Part shown: one piece after another, positions 44,774-53,199 of the stretch
How positions within the stretch are numbered: the stretch's first letter is position 1
How the letters are laid out: each line of letters begins with the position of its first letter
DNA from: Haplomitrium mnioides
Lineage: Eukaryota; Marchantiophyta; Haplomitriopsida; Calobryales
Direction: 5' to 3'
Assembly: GCA_049999725.1 (NCBI GenBank)
Contig: JBNGIS010033920.1
Location: forward strand, 1 to 53,199
DNA: 53,199 nucleotides
The notes under the pieces: generated by a model
Databases searched by the model: none
Told to the model about the DNA's origin: nothing
Seen by the model: the letters and a program-made list of their open reading frames with translations, nothing else
Made by a program: the position numbers and the translations under genes

Positions 44774-45897
44774 GAAGTAGTGAACATCAGTGACACCTGG
44801 GTTCATACAAGTTAAAGAACAATGCAATCATTCCACCGTACTCTGGCTTTGAATTTTGATGTGCTATCCTTCTCGTTTTTGAATGAGGCCCACGCTGCAA
44901 CCCGGGATGCTTTTTTTCAAAATACTATGCTTTTCGAAAAGATCTGAAGCGGGAGAAAAGTAAACAACAGGAAAGTGACGAAAATGTTTACTCAATGAAA
45001 AATAAGAAAGGAAAATACTATTGAATGACGAAAAAAAGCATGATACATAACCATGTCCCAACAATATACCTGGAAAGCAAGATAGATATAGTCGAAAGCA
45101 CCCTTGATAAAAATGCAGGTTTGCCAAATATTCTTCATTACAAAGAAAAATGTACGAAACAAAAGTAGACAAACCTCATCAATTGCAAGAATTGAGTACT
45201 AGTCCACTACATGAGTGAATTCATACATACACACCGTTTATGATATTGGCCATTGCTTTTCAATAACCCTAACTAACGATTTTACAAAGCGACTAACCAA
45301 TTTTTCTACGCCACTCGCTAAAAATGTTGAAAGTTGATGAAATTACTAATGAAGTTACACGAATAAATTTGGAAAACAGGTTTAGTTAAAAACGTTAACC
45401 TCTTCGTTGCCCGTACAATACTTTTATCTTGAAAAAATGTGAAGCACGCTTTTATTACACTCTTTTAATAGCACTTCTCATGACCTCATTGTCCGTGCTT
45501 CATTACAGAATCACTTTTAATAGCACTACGCTACTTTTTACATTAACTGCACTAGCTATTTTGCCTTGGCTCTTAAAACCAGTTGACTTACATATTATTA
45601 AGTAAATGACACCTAATAATCTAATAATGAAGCTTAGTTAGAGATAGCTTGATGGCAAGACATAACTATGAAACCTAATTTCAAAATATACTCTAAATTA
45701 ACTACTGAGTTAATTCCCATTCTCTTTATCTCATGTACAAATTATAAGTCCTGAATTATAAACATTAATAGCAATATTGATTGTTTACATGAGTAGTAGC
45801 ATGAACTAGATCAAAGACCCTACATTAGAGTATATATATGTGGCTGTACAAACTTCTCTTACATAACTAATGTATAATTATAATTATATTTGTATGT
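44774..45897. other. AT-rich intergenic DNA
   Basis: No gene, RNA or element end recognised. No AATAAA signal lies close to the stop codon; A-rich words occur near 44995-45040. Confidence 0.5.
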
Positions 45898-46620
45898 TTG
45901 AAAACAAAAGACAAGGAGAGGAGGTGCAGAGTACTTGGAAAAGAAACTTTTTTGAACATACTCTTGGTGATGAACATACTCTCGGTAGGAATTAANNNNN
46001 NNNNNGTAGGAATTAAGTCGGAGGGCATGTCATTGTCAACCAGAAGAGTTGGTGTATGGTGCGTCAGGTACAAACAACACGAGCATTCCTCCTAAGAATA
46101 TCCAAACGACACAAATGTTGTGCACTATGTGAGGGAGGAAGTGTTAGAGTACATTAGGGAGGAAGTAAAGTATGTCCTGGAGGAGGCCCCAGACGCAGTA
46201 TATCAGATCAGTGGGGGACTTCGAACAATTTTGAGCAGGTCTGCAAGAGGGAATGCAGGACCGGTAAATCAGTGGGTTGCCTCACGGCCACCCAGGACCA
46301 CAATCATGGTCTGTTGGAATTGTGGCCAGCCTGCTCACATTTCATTAACCTATCCGGAGCCGCGGAACAGTGGTTATGGCCAACCACCTCCTTTGTGCGT
46401 CAGATGCAAAACGGAGGGGCATGTGGCAGTGAATTGTCCGAACCGAAGACCCGATGTTCCTCAATGACCCAGCGTGAATCCTCCTCCCCCTCAACTGTCA
46501 ATCTGATCTCATTGGAGATGGAGGAGGAAGCTGAATTGCCAAGTTGGGAGACTCCAACTTTTGATGATTGTTTCCGGGTGGTGACGTGGGCAAGGGCGAC
46601 GGCCAAAGGGAGAAGCTAGA
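45898..46620 (+). pseudogene. E7 gag, 5'-truncated
   Basis: Matches E3 gag from about 8948 on. Includes VHYVREEVLEYIREEVKYVLEE, then a first knuckle CWNCGQPAHISLTY, in which the last Cys is Tyr, and an intact second one, CVRCKTEGHVAVNC. A stop at 46464 (RRPDVPQ-stop) and one at 46618 interrupt the path to the linker. A false gap lies at 45996-46005. Confidence 0.8.
45996..46005. other. Assembly gap, 10 N, between duplicated ends
   Basis: GTAGGAATTAA occurs immediately on both sides (45985-45995 and 46006-46016). In E3 (8947 onward) the sequence runs through with a single copy, so the gap probably represents an unmerged overlap. Confidence 0.9.
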
Positions 46621-46649
46621 GGAAGTTTGAGCGCAAGGCTGAGAAGAAA

Positions 46650-47660
46650 GTGGCTCGGGCGGCCTCGCCTCGAATTGATTCGGATTATCGGAGGAATAAT
46701 CCAAAATGGTTCTACCTCGAGCAGCATGACCAGGTGAAAAAGCAATTGGCGGCTTTTGAGGCTTTGGAAGAGGAGCGAGCCGCCGAAGAGACCCTCAAGG
46801 AGGTCCGGAAGGAGCAGGAGGGAGCCCAAGAGAAGGTTGCAGCTGCGGAAGAGGGGGCAAAGCCCAACCCTTATAACATTCAAGCAGACGTACGAAATTG
46901 CCTTGTCACTACCACAATGGGACAACTAATCAAGGATAGCCCTCTGTATCGGAGACAGCTCCGTGAATTGTTGATGGGTGCGAAGAGGAGAAGGAGGCTG
47001 CCCAAGGTGGGAGCTCCAGCAGATCTACAACTAATTTGTGATGACAAGGGGGCCCCGGAGATCGACATCCAGATCGCAGGGTGCACACTGTCTTTAGTGC
47101 CCGTAGATGGAGGGGCAGGAGTCAACATTATGGTGGAGGAGACAGCGCACAAGCTGGGATTCACGGAATTCCAGCCTACAACCAAGATCATGAGGCTGGC
47201 GGATGGGTCACAAGTAAAGCCACAAGGCTCTCTTCTTCAAATTCCAACCTTCATAGGGGGAAAGGAGTTCAAGTTGAATTATCTGGTAATGCGGCCCGCT
47301 AGAGCTTCTTCTTACCCGATGTTGATAGGAAGGCCGTGGCTGTATGGGGCCAGAGTAATGCACAACTAGGGGAACTCCACATTGGTGTTTGGCCCCGACA
47401 AAACGACGGTGCACTATGGTCTAGTTCCTCACTTGGGGGAAACGTAGCCTGAGGTAGAGTACGACAGTGAGTGGTTCGAGGAAGAGGACGATTCGGAGTA
47501 CCACTACTAGGTGCAATAGGTGAGTGAAGCAACATAGGAAGATCTGTTGGAGGAGGGTGTGGTGTCTGTCAACCAAAGTGAACTATCCATCTGCGACGGA
47601 CCAGAGCACCAATGGAAATCAGCGGTAGATGGAGCCAAGGGTGGGGACATCCGAGGGCAC
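46650..47660 (+). pseudogene. E7 linker and aspartic protease
   Basis: An open frame of 239 codons (46650-47369) carries a coiled-coil-like stretch (LEEERAAEETLKEVRKEQEG), a basic patch (AKRRRRLPKV), then a retropepsin with VPVDGGAGVNIM, LADGSQVKPQGSLL and YPMLIGRPWL. The first stop is TAG after RVMHN, where E3 has TGG. It is less decayed than the E3 copy. RT, RNase H and integrase are absent. Confidence 0.82.
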
Positions 47661-47896
47661 TTCGACAAATAGAAGAGGCATGAGGATCAAGAGAAAGCCG
47701 AAAGCTCAACTGTGACCTCATCAACGATGCCCAACAACTGCAGGTAAGTTGTATGTGTGTGTGAGTATGTGTTTTGTAGGGGGGGTGTTTCGTGGGGTTG
47801 TTTTGTAGGAGATACAGAGTCGAGCCAGCGACCAATAGTAGAGGCACCAAAAAATTGAGGGAGAAGAAGTGTGTTCGCGGAGACGCGTTACACTTG

Positions 47897-47905
47897 AAGG
47901 GGGAG
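47897..47905 (+). other. E7 polypurine tract
   Basis: AAGGGGGAG followed by TTA and the LTR start at 47909, as in E3. Confidence 0.8.
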
Positions 47906-48597
47906 TTATGTCAGCCGGTGCTTTGGAGCACTCAAGCAGAATTCACGAAATCAGAAGCATCAGCGATACAATAATCCTTGGCAAGTGTGAGGGCCTCTCA
48001 AGAGCCACAAAGTACCCTCAAACAACTACTAAGAGTAGGGCACATGAGTCCTGGGAGGGGAACAGGATCATGGCGGAAGAGAGGAGGAAGGAACCAGGAT
48101 CGCCAGCTAGAGGAGGGGCCACCTTTCATTGTTCGAAGCAAGCCAATGAGGGCCCGTGTGTGAGAGGGAATGCGGGAATTGGAGCCTGGGGAAAAGGAAG
48201 AGAGCGGTCACCTATGGCAAAGCAATCGCAAGAGGAAGAAGAACGGATCCACAACGACGAAATCCGAAGGCACTCCAAAGAAAGGCAGATCGCGAGGGTC
48301 CTGCAGCGGCCACAAATCGAGAAGCAAGGGTTAAGGAGGAAAATGAGAAGGTGAGATTGTCACGAGGGCGAGCAAGGCCAGGGAAGAGGGACGCCTCGAT
48401 CTCGCAAGCAGAAGTACGCCCTGCAAGGGCCGATCGATTCCTTCCATTCGAGTCTGTGAATCTGAGTGGAAATGTGGAGTCCCCAGAAGGCCCCGCGAGA
48501 TTCCACGAAAACGTGGCGTCTTCAAAGCCCTTTGCGAGATTCTACGGAGGACGTGGTGGCACCAGGAGGCCCGAGAATCTGCGGATAAGCGCCTCCC

Positions 48598-48616
48598 TAA
48601 GTGGGGAACCCACTTA
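48598..48616. repeat. Inverted repeat TAAGTGGG-GAA-CCCACTTA in the E7 LTR
   Basis: Eight-base arms with three bases between them. It occupies the same place in the LTR as 14511-14527 of E3. Confidence 0.85.
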
Positions 48617-50270
48617 ACAGGGTTTCTGATCAGTCTTACGATGTGGGGAACCCGGTTAAGAGGGATCCGCGAGGAAACCAACAGGGGAGCAAGTAGGACG
48701 ACTCGAAATAGAGACATATCGTGGGTCTGGCCGAAGGAGAATGGAAGGGTGCCGAAAAGGTGATCTATCGGAGATCCGAGAAGGGGAGTTCCGATGAAGC
48801 CAAAAGGTTGATCCATCACCAAATGCCCAACAGGAAGAAGGCTGAGCCGGAAAAGGGGATTTAAGGCAAGTCCGACCGATGAAGGAGCAAGCAGACGCCG
48901 AAAGGGTGATTCAACGCAGCTTTGGTATGACCAAAGGCGGAAGTTCGACGGGGTCCAACCGCAATATCTGAAAGTTTGACAGAGGGACGAAGGGCCTTGT
49001 AGTTCCTATATCGAGCTTTCAAAAAAGATAACGAAGGGAGCATCAAGCGTACGTATAGTTCTTATCTCGAGGGAAGGACGAAACAACGACAATCGGCACA
49101 AGTTCTTACTCGGAAAGCGCAAGGAGTCCGCAGAGGGCCTCGGATAACGTGGACCAATGAGGAGGTTCTGTGGGTCAACCTCGGAGGGAGAGTCAACGCG
49201 ACGGTCAGCCTACCCCCTTGCGGGGCAGCGTCGGATGGCGCCCTTCGGAGGACGTGGCGACTCCAGGGACCCCGCAGCAGCTCACGAGATACGTGACAGC
49301 AGGAGAAGGGCTCATCGGACCTCGGGCAAAGAACGAGTCAACCACGGAAGGGAGAGTCAGCGCGACGGTTAGCCTACCCCCTTGCGGAGCGGTGTCGGAC
49401 GGCAGTGCAGCGGGTGACGTGGTGTGAGGAGGGTGACTTGGGATCTGCGGGGGAATATTTGGAGATTCTGTGGACTGGGTTCCGCGAGGTGCTTCGGAAC
49501 TCTGTTCCGAAGAAACCTTTGGACGTAGCCGCGAGAATCTACAAAATCTCAGCCGCAAGATTCCTCGGACTCCCCGTTGATGTTGTCGTTGTACTTTCAT
49601 CATCACGAGATACACGGCGCGCTCTACTTGTCGGTTGTAACAGGATTAACTGGCGAGGCGCCACGCGTCGTCACCTCCCAGCTCTAGGGAGCCAAAGGGA
49701 TTAACGACCTTTCTGGGGATCGGGCTCGCGAGTTCAGTGCTCGCAAGGGGGTATACATTGATGACCTTCGAATTATTTTGGGTTGATGCACGGGCAATCT
49801 CAGGGCGCGAGACGACTGCACGCGAAGGGGAATCGCAACGAGGAGGGCTGGACTGAGAATTCACTGAGAAGACCACGTGAAGCAGGGGTACTCGCTCAAG
49901 GGGAACCGGGGGATTTAGAGGAGGACTAGAGGGGCGCCGAGGATTGCAGAGTGAGGAGCTCTGGATGCTCGGGTGATCCATGTGACCTCATCCTTGCAGA
50001 CGGACCAGGCCAAAGGGTTACTGGTATGTAGTCTCGATTGGATTCTGGCCGACTAAGACTTCGGGAGAGGCCACCATGGAAGGACTTGGGGGGTCGTCTC
50101 TGCATTCTCTGTGTAGGAGCATCACGACCTGAGGACAAGGAAATCGCAACGAGGGATAGCTAGAGTGGGAGTCCAAGTTATGACTTCGGGAGAAGCTGCC
50201 AAGTGAGGAGCTTGGGGTTGTCTCTGCCATTCTTTGTGCGTAAGTATCAGCCTAGAGTGTTCGGAGTACA

Positions 50271-50370
50271 NNNNNNNNNNNNNNNNNNNNNNNNNNNNNN
50301 NNNNNNNNNNNNNNNNNNNNNNNNNNNNNNNNNNNNNNNNNNNNNNNNNNNNNNNNNNNNNNNNNNNNNN
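50271..50370. other. Assembly gap, 100 N, between duplicated ends
   Basis: GAGTACA lies directly on both sides (50264-50270 and 50371-50377). The E3 5' LTR at about 7720-7745 runs through with one copy (CGGAGTGCACTCTGGTGT), so little or no sequence is missing here. Confidence 0.9.
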
Positions 50371-51329
50371 GAGTACACTCTGGTGTAATTCCTAAGTGGA
50401 GCTGAGAGGGGGGGGGGCTGCGTTAGTGCTGGTGCACTACGTAGTAAGACCCGGTCGAGGCTCGGGGGTGGAGTGGGCTACCTGCAGCTGGTAAAGCTGT
50501 CTTACAGAGGTGGAAGTTAAAGAAACTCTCTTCCTAGCATGAGGAAGTAAAAGTAGGGCTTCTTGCGAGGGAAGTTAAAAAACTATCTGGAGAGAAGGGT
50601 GTGTGGGTTGTTGGGCTGCAGGTTGTAAAGCAACAAGACTCATAAGGGAAGTATCAATTGGTAGAAATCTAGAGGGCCTTCAAGGACTCTATTTTCTCCT
50701 GCACATAGTGTATAAATCGTTTGTTTATATCTGTGTAGTCAGATTTCCTTTCTGCATTGTGCCTTAGTGACTTATTAGATTAGGAGACCTCAGCATAGTT
50801 GAGCAGACCCTGGGAACAGCCTTGGAGGGTGAGTCCAATCCCTTGACACAGTTCTGGTATCATGGGGGTAAATGCAATATGTTCTGATGTTGTTGCATAG
50901 AGTAGGAAGTAGTGCATTAGGATAGTTAGGATAATCTGTTTCAACTCTATGACAACCCTGAGAGGGGGAGTCCAGCCTTGTTGTATTGTTCAGTGGTGCA
51001 GGTCACCAGCACCCAATCTCCCCTTAGCACAAATAAGGTGGCAGGGTTTGAGTTATTAGGCCACTGGAATAAAGTGCAAGAATTACACACAAACCAGCTG
51101 GGGGGTGATGGATGTGGACCTCGGGGTACTGAATGTCTTACTTGAGTGTAAACTAAAGAAGAGTGAGTGGTGCACATAAGGCCTGTAAGGAAGGGGAAAG
51201 CCCTTAAGGTCTGAAAATGATAACTGGTAAAGGGCAATCTCAGAAAAGAACCTGAAAGCCCGTAACCTGTCCTCCCCTACCTCCAAAGAGGTGACTGAGA
51301 AGGTTAAGGCCTAGAACAGGGGAGCGACA

Positions 51330-51417
51330 ACTCGTAAACCGGTGAGATTCCTTGGACGTCAGAGAGTGGACACGTGGCGCTTCCGGGTAGCTCATTGGAT
51401 TCCTCGGACTCGCCACC
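51330..51417 (-). repeat. Family-2-like LTR remnant left of the solo LTR
   Basis: Part of the 148-base tandem unit that continues at 51986 (GGTGAGATTCC.., GACACGTGGCGCTTCCGGG, TCGCCACC). It was split from the rest by the solo LTR insertion. Confidence 0.6.
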
Positions 51418-51985
51418 TGTAACACTACACACCCACATTACACACATAAGTTAGTACAAATACAACACACACAAGTTAGCACAAGAGAAGCGCACAAAGA
51501 ACTTGGAAAACCCACAAGGTAAGAGATGCCAAACAAGGCACTCTCCCTTCTTTATATACTTGAGAGAAAGCACTTTGCTTACATAGGTGGAGGAACCCCA
51601 TTGGTTCCTTTTCTATCCTCTTCTAATTGGACCCCTCTTTTCTCTCTCACTCTAATTGGACCACCCTTTACTTTTGTTCTCCTTCTGCCACGTGTCCTTA
51701 TCTTTAGAACCTTCCATCTCTTTAGTTCTCCTTCTGCCACGTGTCCTTATCTTTAGAACCTTCTCTTTACTTTAATTCTCCGCTTGCCACGTGTCCTCAT
51801 CCTCTTCTAAAGTAGTCTATCTAGACTCCCTCTTTCACTTTAATTCGTTGACTTTCTCTCCTTGTGCCACGTGTCCATCTCTCTATAATAGCAATTGCTT
51901 TTTGCTACTCTAACTTAGTAATAGCTTTCTAGACATAGTTGATATTGTTTTGAGCTATGGCTTACTAAAGTTAGTGACCGTTACA
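51418..51985 (-). repeat. Family-1 solo LTR, 568 bases, with target duplication CCACC
   Basis: A complete family-1 LTR on the minus strand (TGTAACGG..GTGTTACA). CCACC occurs directly before (51413-51417) and after (51986-51990). No internal element sequence remains, so it arose by recombination between the two LTRs of one insertion. Four intact CACGTG cores lie at 51689, 51738, 51788 and 51868. A TATA box (TATATAAA on minus) is at 51551-51558. Confidence 0.93.
51686..51876 (-). promoter_or_regulatory. G-box / I-box array in the solo LTR
   Basis: CACGTG occurs four times in 185 bases. The first two (51689, 51738) are each followed on plus by CTTATC (51697, 51746), i.e. GATAAG-GACACGTGGC on the LTR's own strand. 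The approximately 49-base spacing shows tandem duplication. In plants an I-box beside a G-box is a known light-responsive pairing; function here is inferred. Confidence 0.6.
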
Positions 51986-51990
51986 CCACC

Positions 51991-52440
51991 CCGTGAGATT
52001 CCTCGGAACTGCTGGTCAGCTTCAGATTTTTGGTCAAAGGTGACAGTCCAACTTCCCTGTGGAAAACGGCGCCTCCCTAGACACGTGGTGCTTCGGGGTA
52101 GCCCATTGGATTCCTCGGACTCGCCACCCCGTGAGATTCTTTGGAACTATAGGTCAACTTCGGATTTTTGGTCAAAGGTGACGGTCCAACTTCCTTGTGG
52201 AAAACAACGTTGGACGGCGCCTCCTCGGAAACGTGGCGCTTTCGGGTAGCCCATTGGATTCCTCGGACTCGCCACCCCGTGAGATTCTTCAGAATTACAG
52301 GTCAACGTCAAATTGTTGGTCAAAGGTGACGATCTAACTTCCTTGTAGAAAACAACGTCGGACGGCTCCTCCTCGGACACGTGGCACTTCGGGGTAGCCC
52401 GTTGGATTCCTCGGACTCGCCACCCCGTGAGATTCCTCGG
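51991..52440 (-). repeat. Tandem repeat, 138-148 bases, three copies plus a partial
   Basis: CCGTGAGATTC starts units at 51991, 52129, 52277 and 52425 (partial). Each full unit has GGTCAA(C/G).., TTGGTCAAAGGTGAC, AACTTCC(T)TGTGGAAAAC, an ACGTGG site, GGGTAGCCC and TTGGATTCCTCGGACTCGCC. It is probably part of a reversed family-2-like LTR. Confidence 0.88.
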
Positions 52441-52836
52441 ACGCCGGATCTTTGATAGATCACCATTTTGGCACTCCTTGTTCTTCCGATCAGATTGTCG
52501 ATAGATCACATTTTCGGCATCTTTTGTTCCTCCTCTAGTTGGACCGTCGATAGATCACTGTTTCAGAACTCCTTGTTCTTCCTCTGGCCGGACCATCGAT
52601 AGATCGTTGTTTCGACACTCCTTGTTCTTCCGGTCGGATCGTCGATAGATCGCCCTTTCGGTTGATCCATCCTTGCTCTTTCGGTTGGATCCCCCAACGG
52701 ATCCTTGTTAAGTGGACTCTCCATGTCGGAAGGTAACTTGGAACCTCCTTAACCGGGCTCCCCATTTAGGGAGATGGATTCCCGTTAAGCCCTGCTGAGG
52801 CCCACCACCTCCCCGTGAAGACTCGCGGACTCCCTC
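52440..52836 (-). repeat. Reversed ~50-base repeat array and LTR 5' part
   Basis: GATAGATC(A/G)CC..TTTCGG..CTCCTTGTTCTTCC repeats about five times (52440-52690), then GTTAAGTGGACTCTCCATGTCGGAAG as in 32130. This is the same order as in the E2 LTR read on plus, so it is a minus-strand family-2-like LTR. Its expected start (GGCTGACA on plus) is not reached. Confidence 0.7.
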
Positions 52837-53035
52837 CATCGGACAGCAACCGTCGGACAGCGGACCTCGGACCCCCTCGGACTACGTACTTCGGACTGCG
52901 GCCATCGGACAGAAGACTGCGGACCCCCTCGGAGTGTGTACTTTGGAGTGCGGCTGTCGGATAGAAGACTGCAGACCCCCTCGGATTGCGACCGTCGGAC
53001 AACGGACTTCAGACCCCCTCCATCAGACTGCAAGT
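52837..53035. repeat. TCGGAC-rich tandem repeat, 52-base period
   Basis: GGACCCCCTCGGA-like words start at 52869, 52921, 52973 and 53011 (spacing 52, 52, 38). TCGGAC and close variants recur throughout. No coding sense is likely. Confidence 0.8.
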
Positions 53036-53199
53036 ACTGAGTGTTAGTTAACTTCCAAAAAGTCGTTCTTCCTTATTTCCGCTTTATTCTCTTCGATTCA
53101 AATTGCACTGTGATTGCCTTAAGCTCCTCTCTCTATCAAGCTATTGCACGCCTCAAATGGTCACAAATTGAGGATTCAATGGTAAAAAATGTTGGCTCC
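53036..53199. other. Unassigned sequence at the window end
   Basis: No feature recognised. Base composition changes abruptly from the GC-rich repeat to AT-rich DNA. Confidence 0.4.

Larger units (their letters stand above)
45898..51329 (+). mobile_element. E7: family-2 derivative with gag and protease but no RT or integrase
   Basis: Starts inside gag (no 5' LTR or primer site), continues through zinc knuckles, linker and protease, then jumps from the early protease-RT spacer (about 47620) to the last codons of integrase (GHFDK near 47660) and the 3' untranslated region, polypurine tract (47897-47905) and 3' LTR. About 3 kb present in E3 is missing. The coding part that is left has fewer stops than E3. 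Confidence 0.82.
47909..51329 (+). repeat. E7 3' LTR, about 3.42 kb including a gap
   Basis: Starts TGTCAGCCGG and ends GGGAGCGACA. Internal parts appear in the same order as in E3: inverted repeat 48598-48616, ~50-base repeats at about 48700-49110, hairpin repeats at about 49190-49260 and 49340-49410, and a conserved 3' third. The sequence after 51329 belongs to another, reversed LTR-like block. Confidence 0.85.

Noticed and set aside
46272-46619. 115-codon frame overlapping E7 gag
   Set aside because: It is a shifted frame over the zinc-knuckle region; only its end coincides with the true linker frame.
49157-49615. Overlapping open frames in the E7 LTR
   Set aside because: GC-rich repeat with few stops; not conserved in E3.

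Overview
The window is nuclear DNA of a land plant. The evidence is GT-AG introns in a secretory alpha-carbonic-anhydrase gene, chromodomain Ty3/gypsy elements primed by initiator tRNA-Met (TGGTATCAGAGC), a Ty1/copia element, and very long (about 3.4 kb) LTRs. I cannot name the species; a non-flowering plant such as a bryophyte is possible but unproven. I found only one intact host gene, an 8-exon alpha-carbonic-anhydrase-like gene at 42840-44773. Almost everything else is LTR retrotransposon, mostly dead and nested. Scaffold gaps lie at 28992-29391, 45996-46005 and 50271-50370.

Layout. 1-4437: no recognisable gene. 4438-35267: a nest of elements. The outermost (E1, family 1, a chromodomain Ty3/gypsy 'chromovirus', minus strand) is split in its protease region: its pol lies at 4438-7471, and its protease, gag and 5' LTR lie at 32867-35267. 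Inside it sits E2 (family 2, a Ty3/gypsy with 3.2-3.5 kb LTRs, minus strand, 17301-32866). E2's gag abuts E3 (family 2, plus strand, 7472-17300). E2's LTR is split by E4 (family 1, plus strand, 20638-31694, target duplication AGTTT). E4's own 3' LTR is split by E5 (26272-31189), an LTR-like 4.9 kb block. 35268-37990: AT-rich DNA ending in a decayed family-1 3' end (E6). About 38000-41830: a decayed copia element (E8). 41831-44773: upstream region and the carbonic-anhydrase-like gene. 44774-45897: AT-rich, empty. 45898-51329: E7, a family-2 copy that keeps gag and protease but has lost reverse transcriptase, RNase H and integrase. 51330-53199: reverse-oriented family-2-like LTR sequence with tandem repeats, holding a family-1 solo LTR (51418-51985, target duplication CCACC).

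Three points stand out. (1) The carbonic-anhydrase-like protein has an intact predicted reading frame of 271 residues but has lost two of the three zinc-binding histidines, so it is probably not a normal carbonic anhydrase. (2) The family-1 LTR carries up to four G-boxes (CACGTG), some beside an I-box (GATAAG). In older copies the CpG of the G-box has decayed to TG or CA, and Arg codons in the coding region have decayed to TGA in one copy and CAA in another, which is the footprint of cytosine methylation. (3) Long family-2-type LTRs share inverted repeats and degenerate repeat arrays that no coding feature explains. All functional statements are read from the sequence by eye; no alignment or database search was run.
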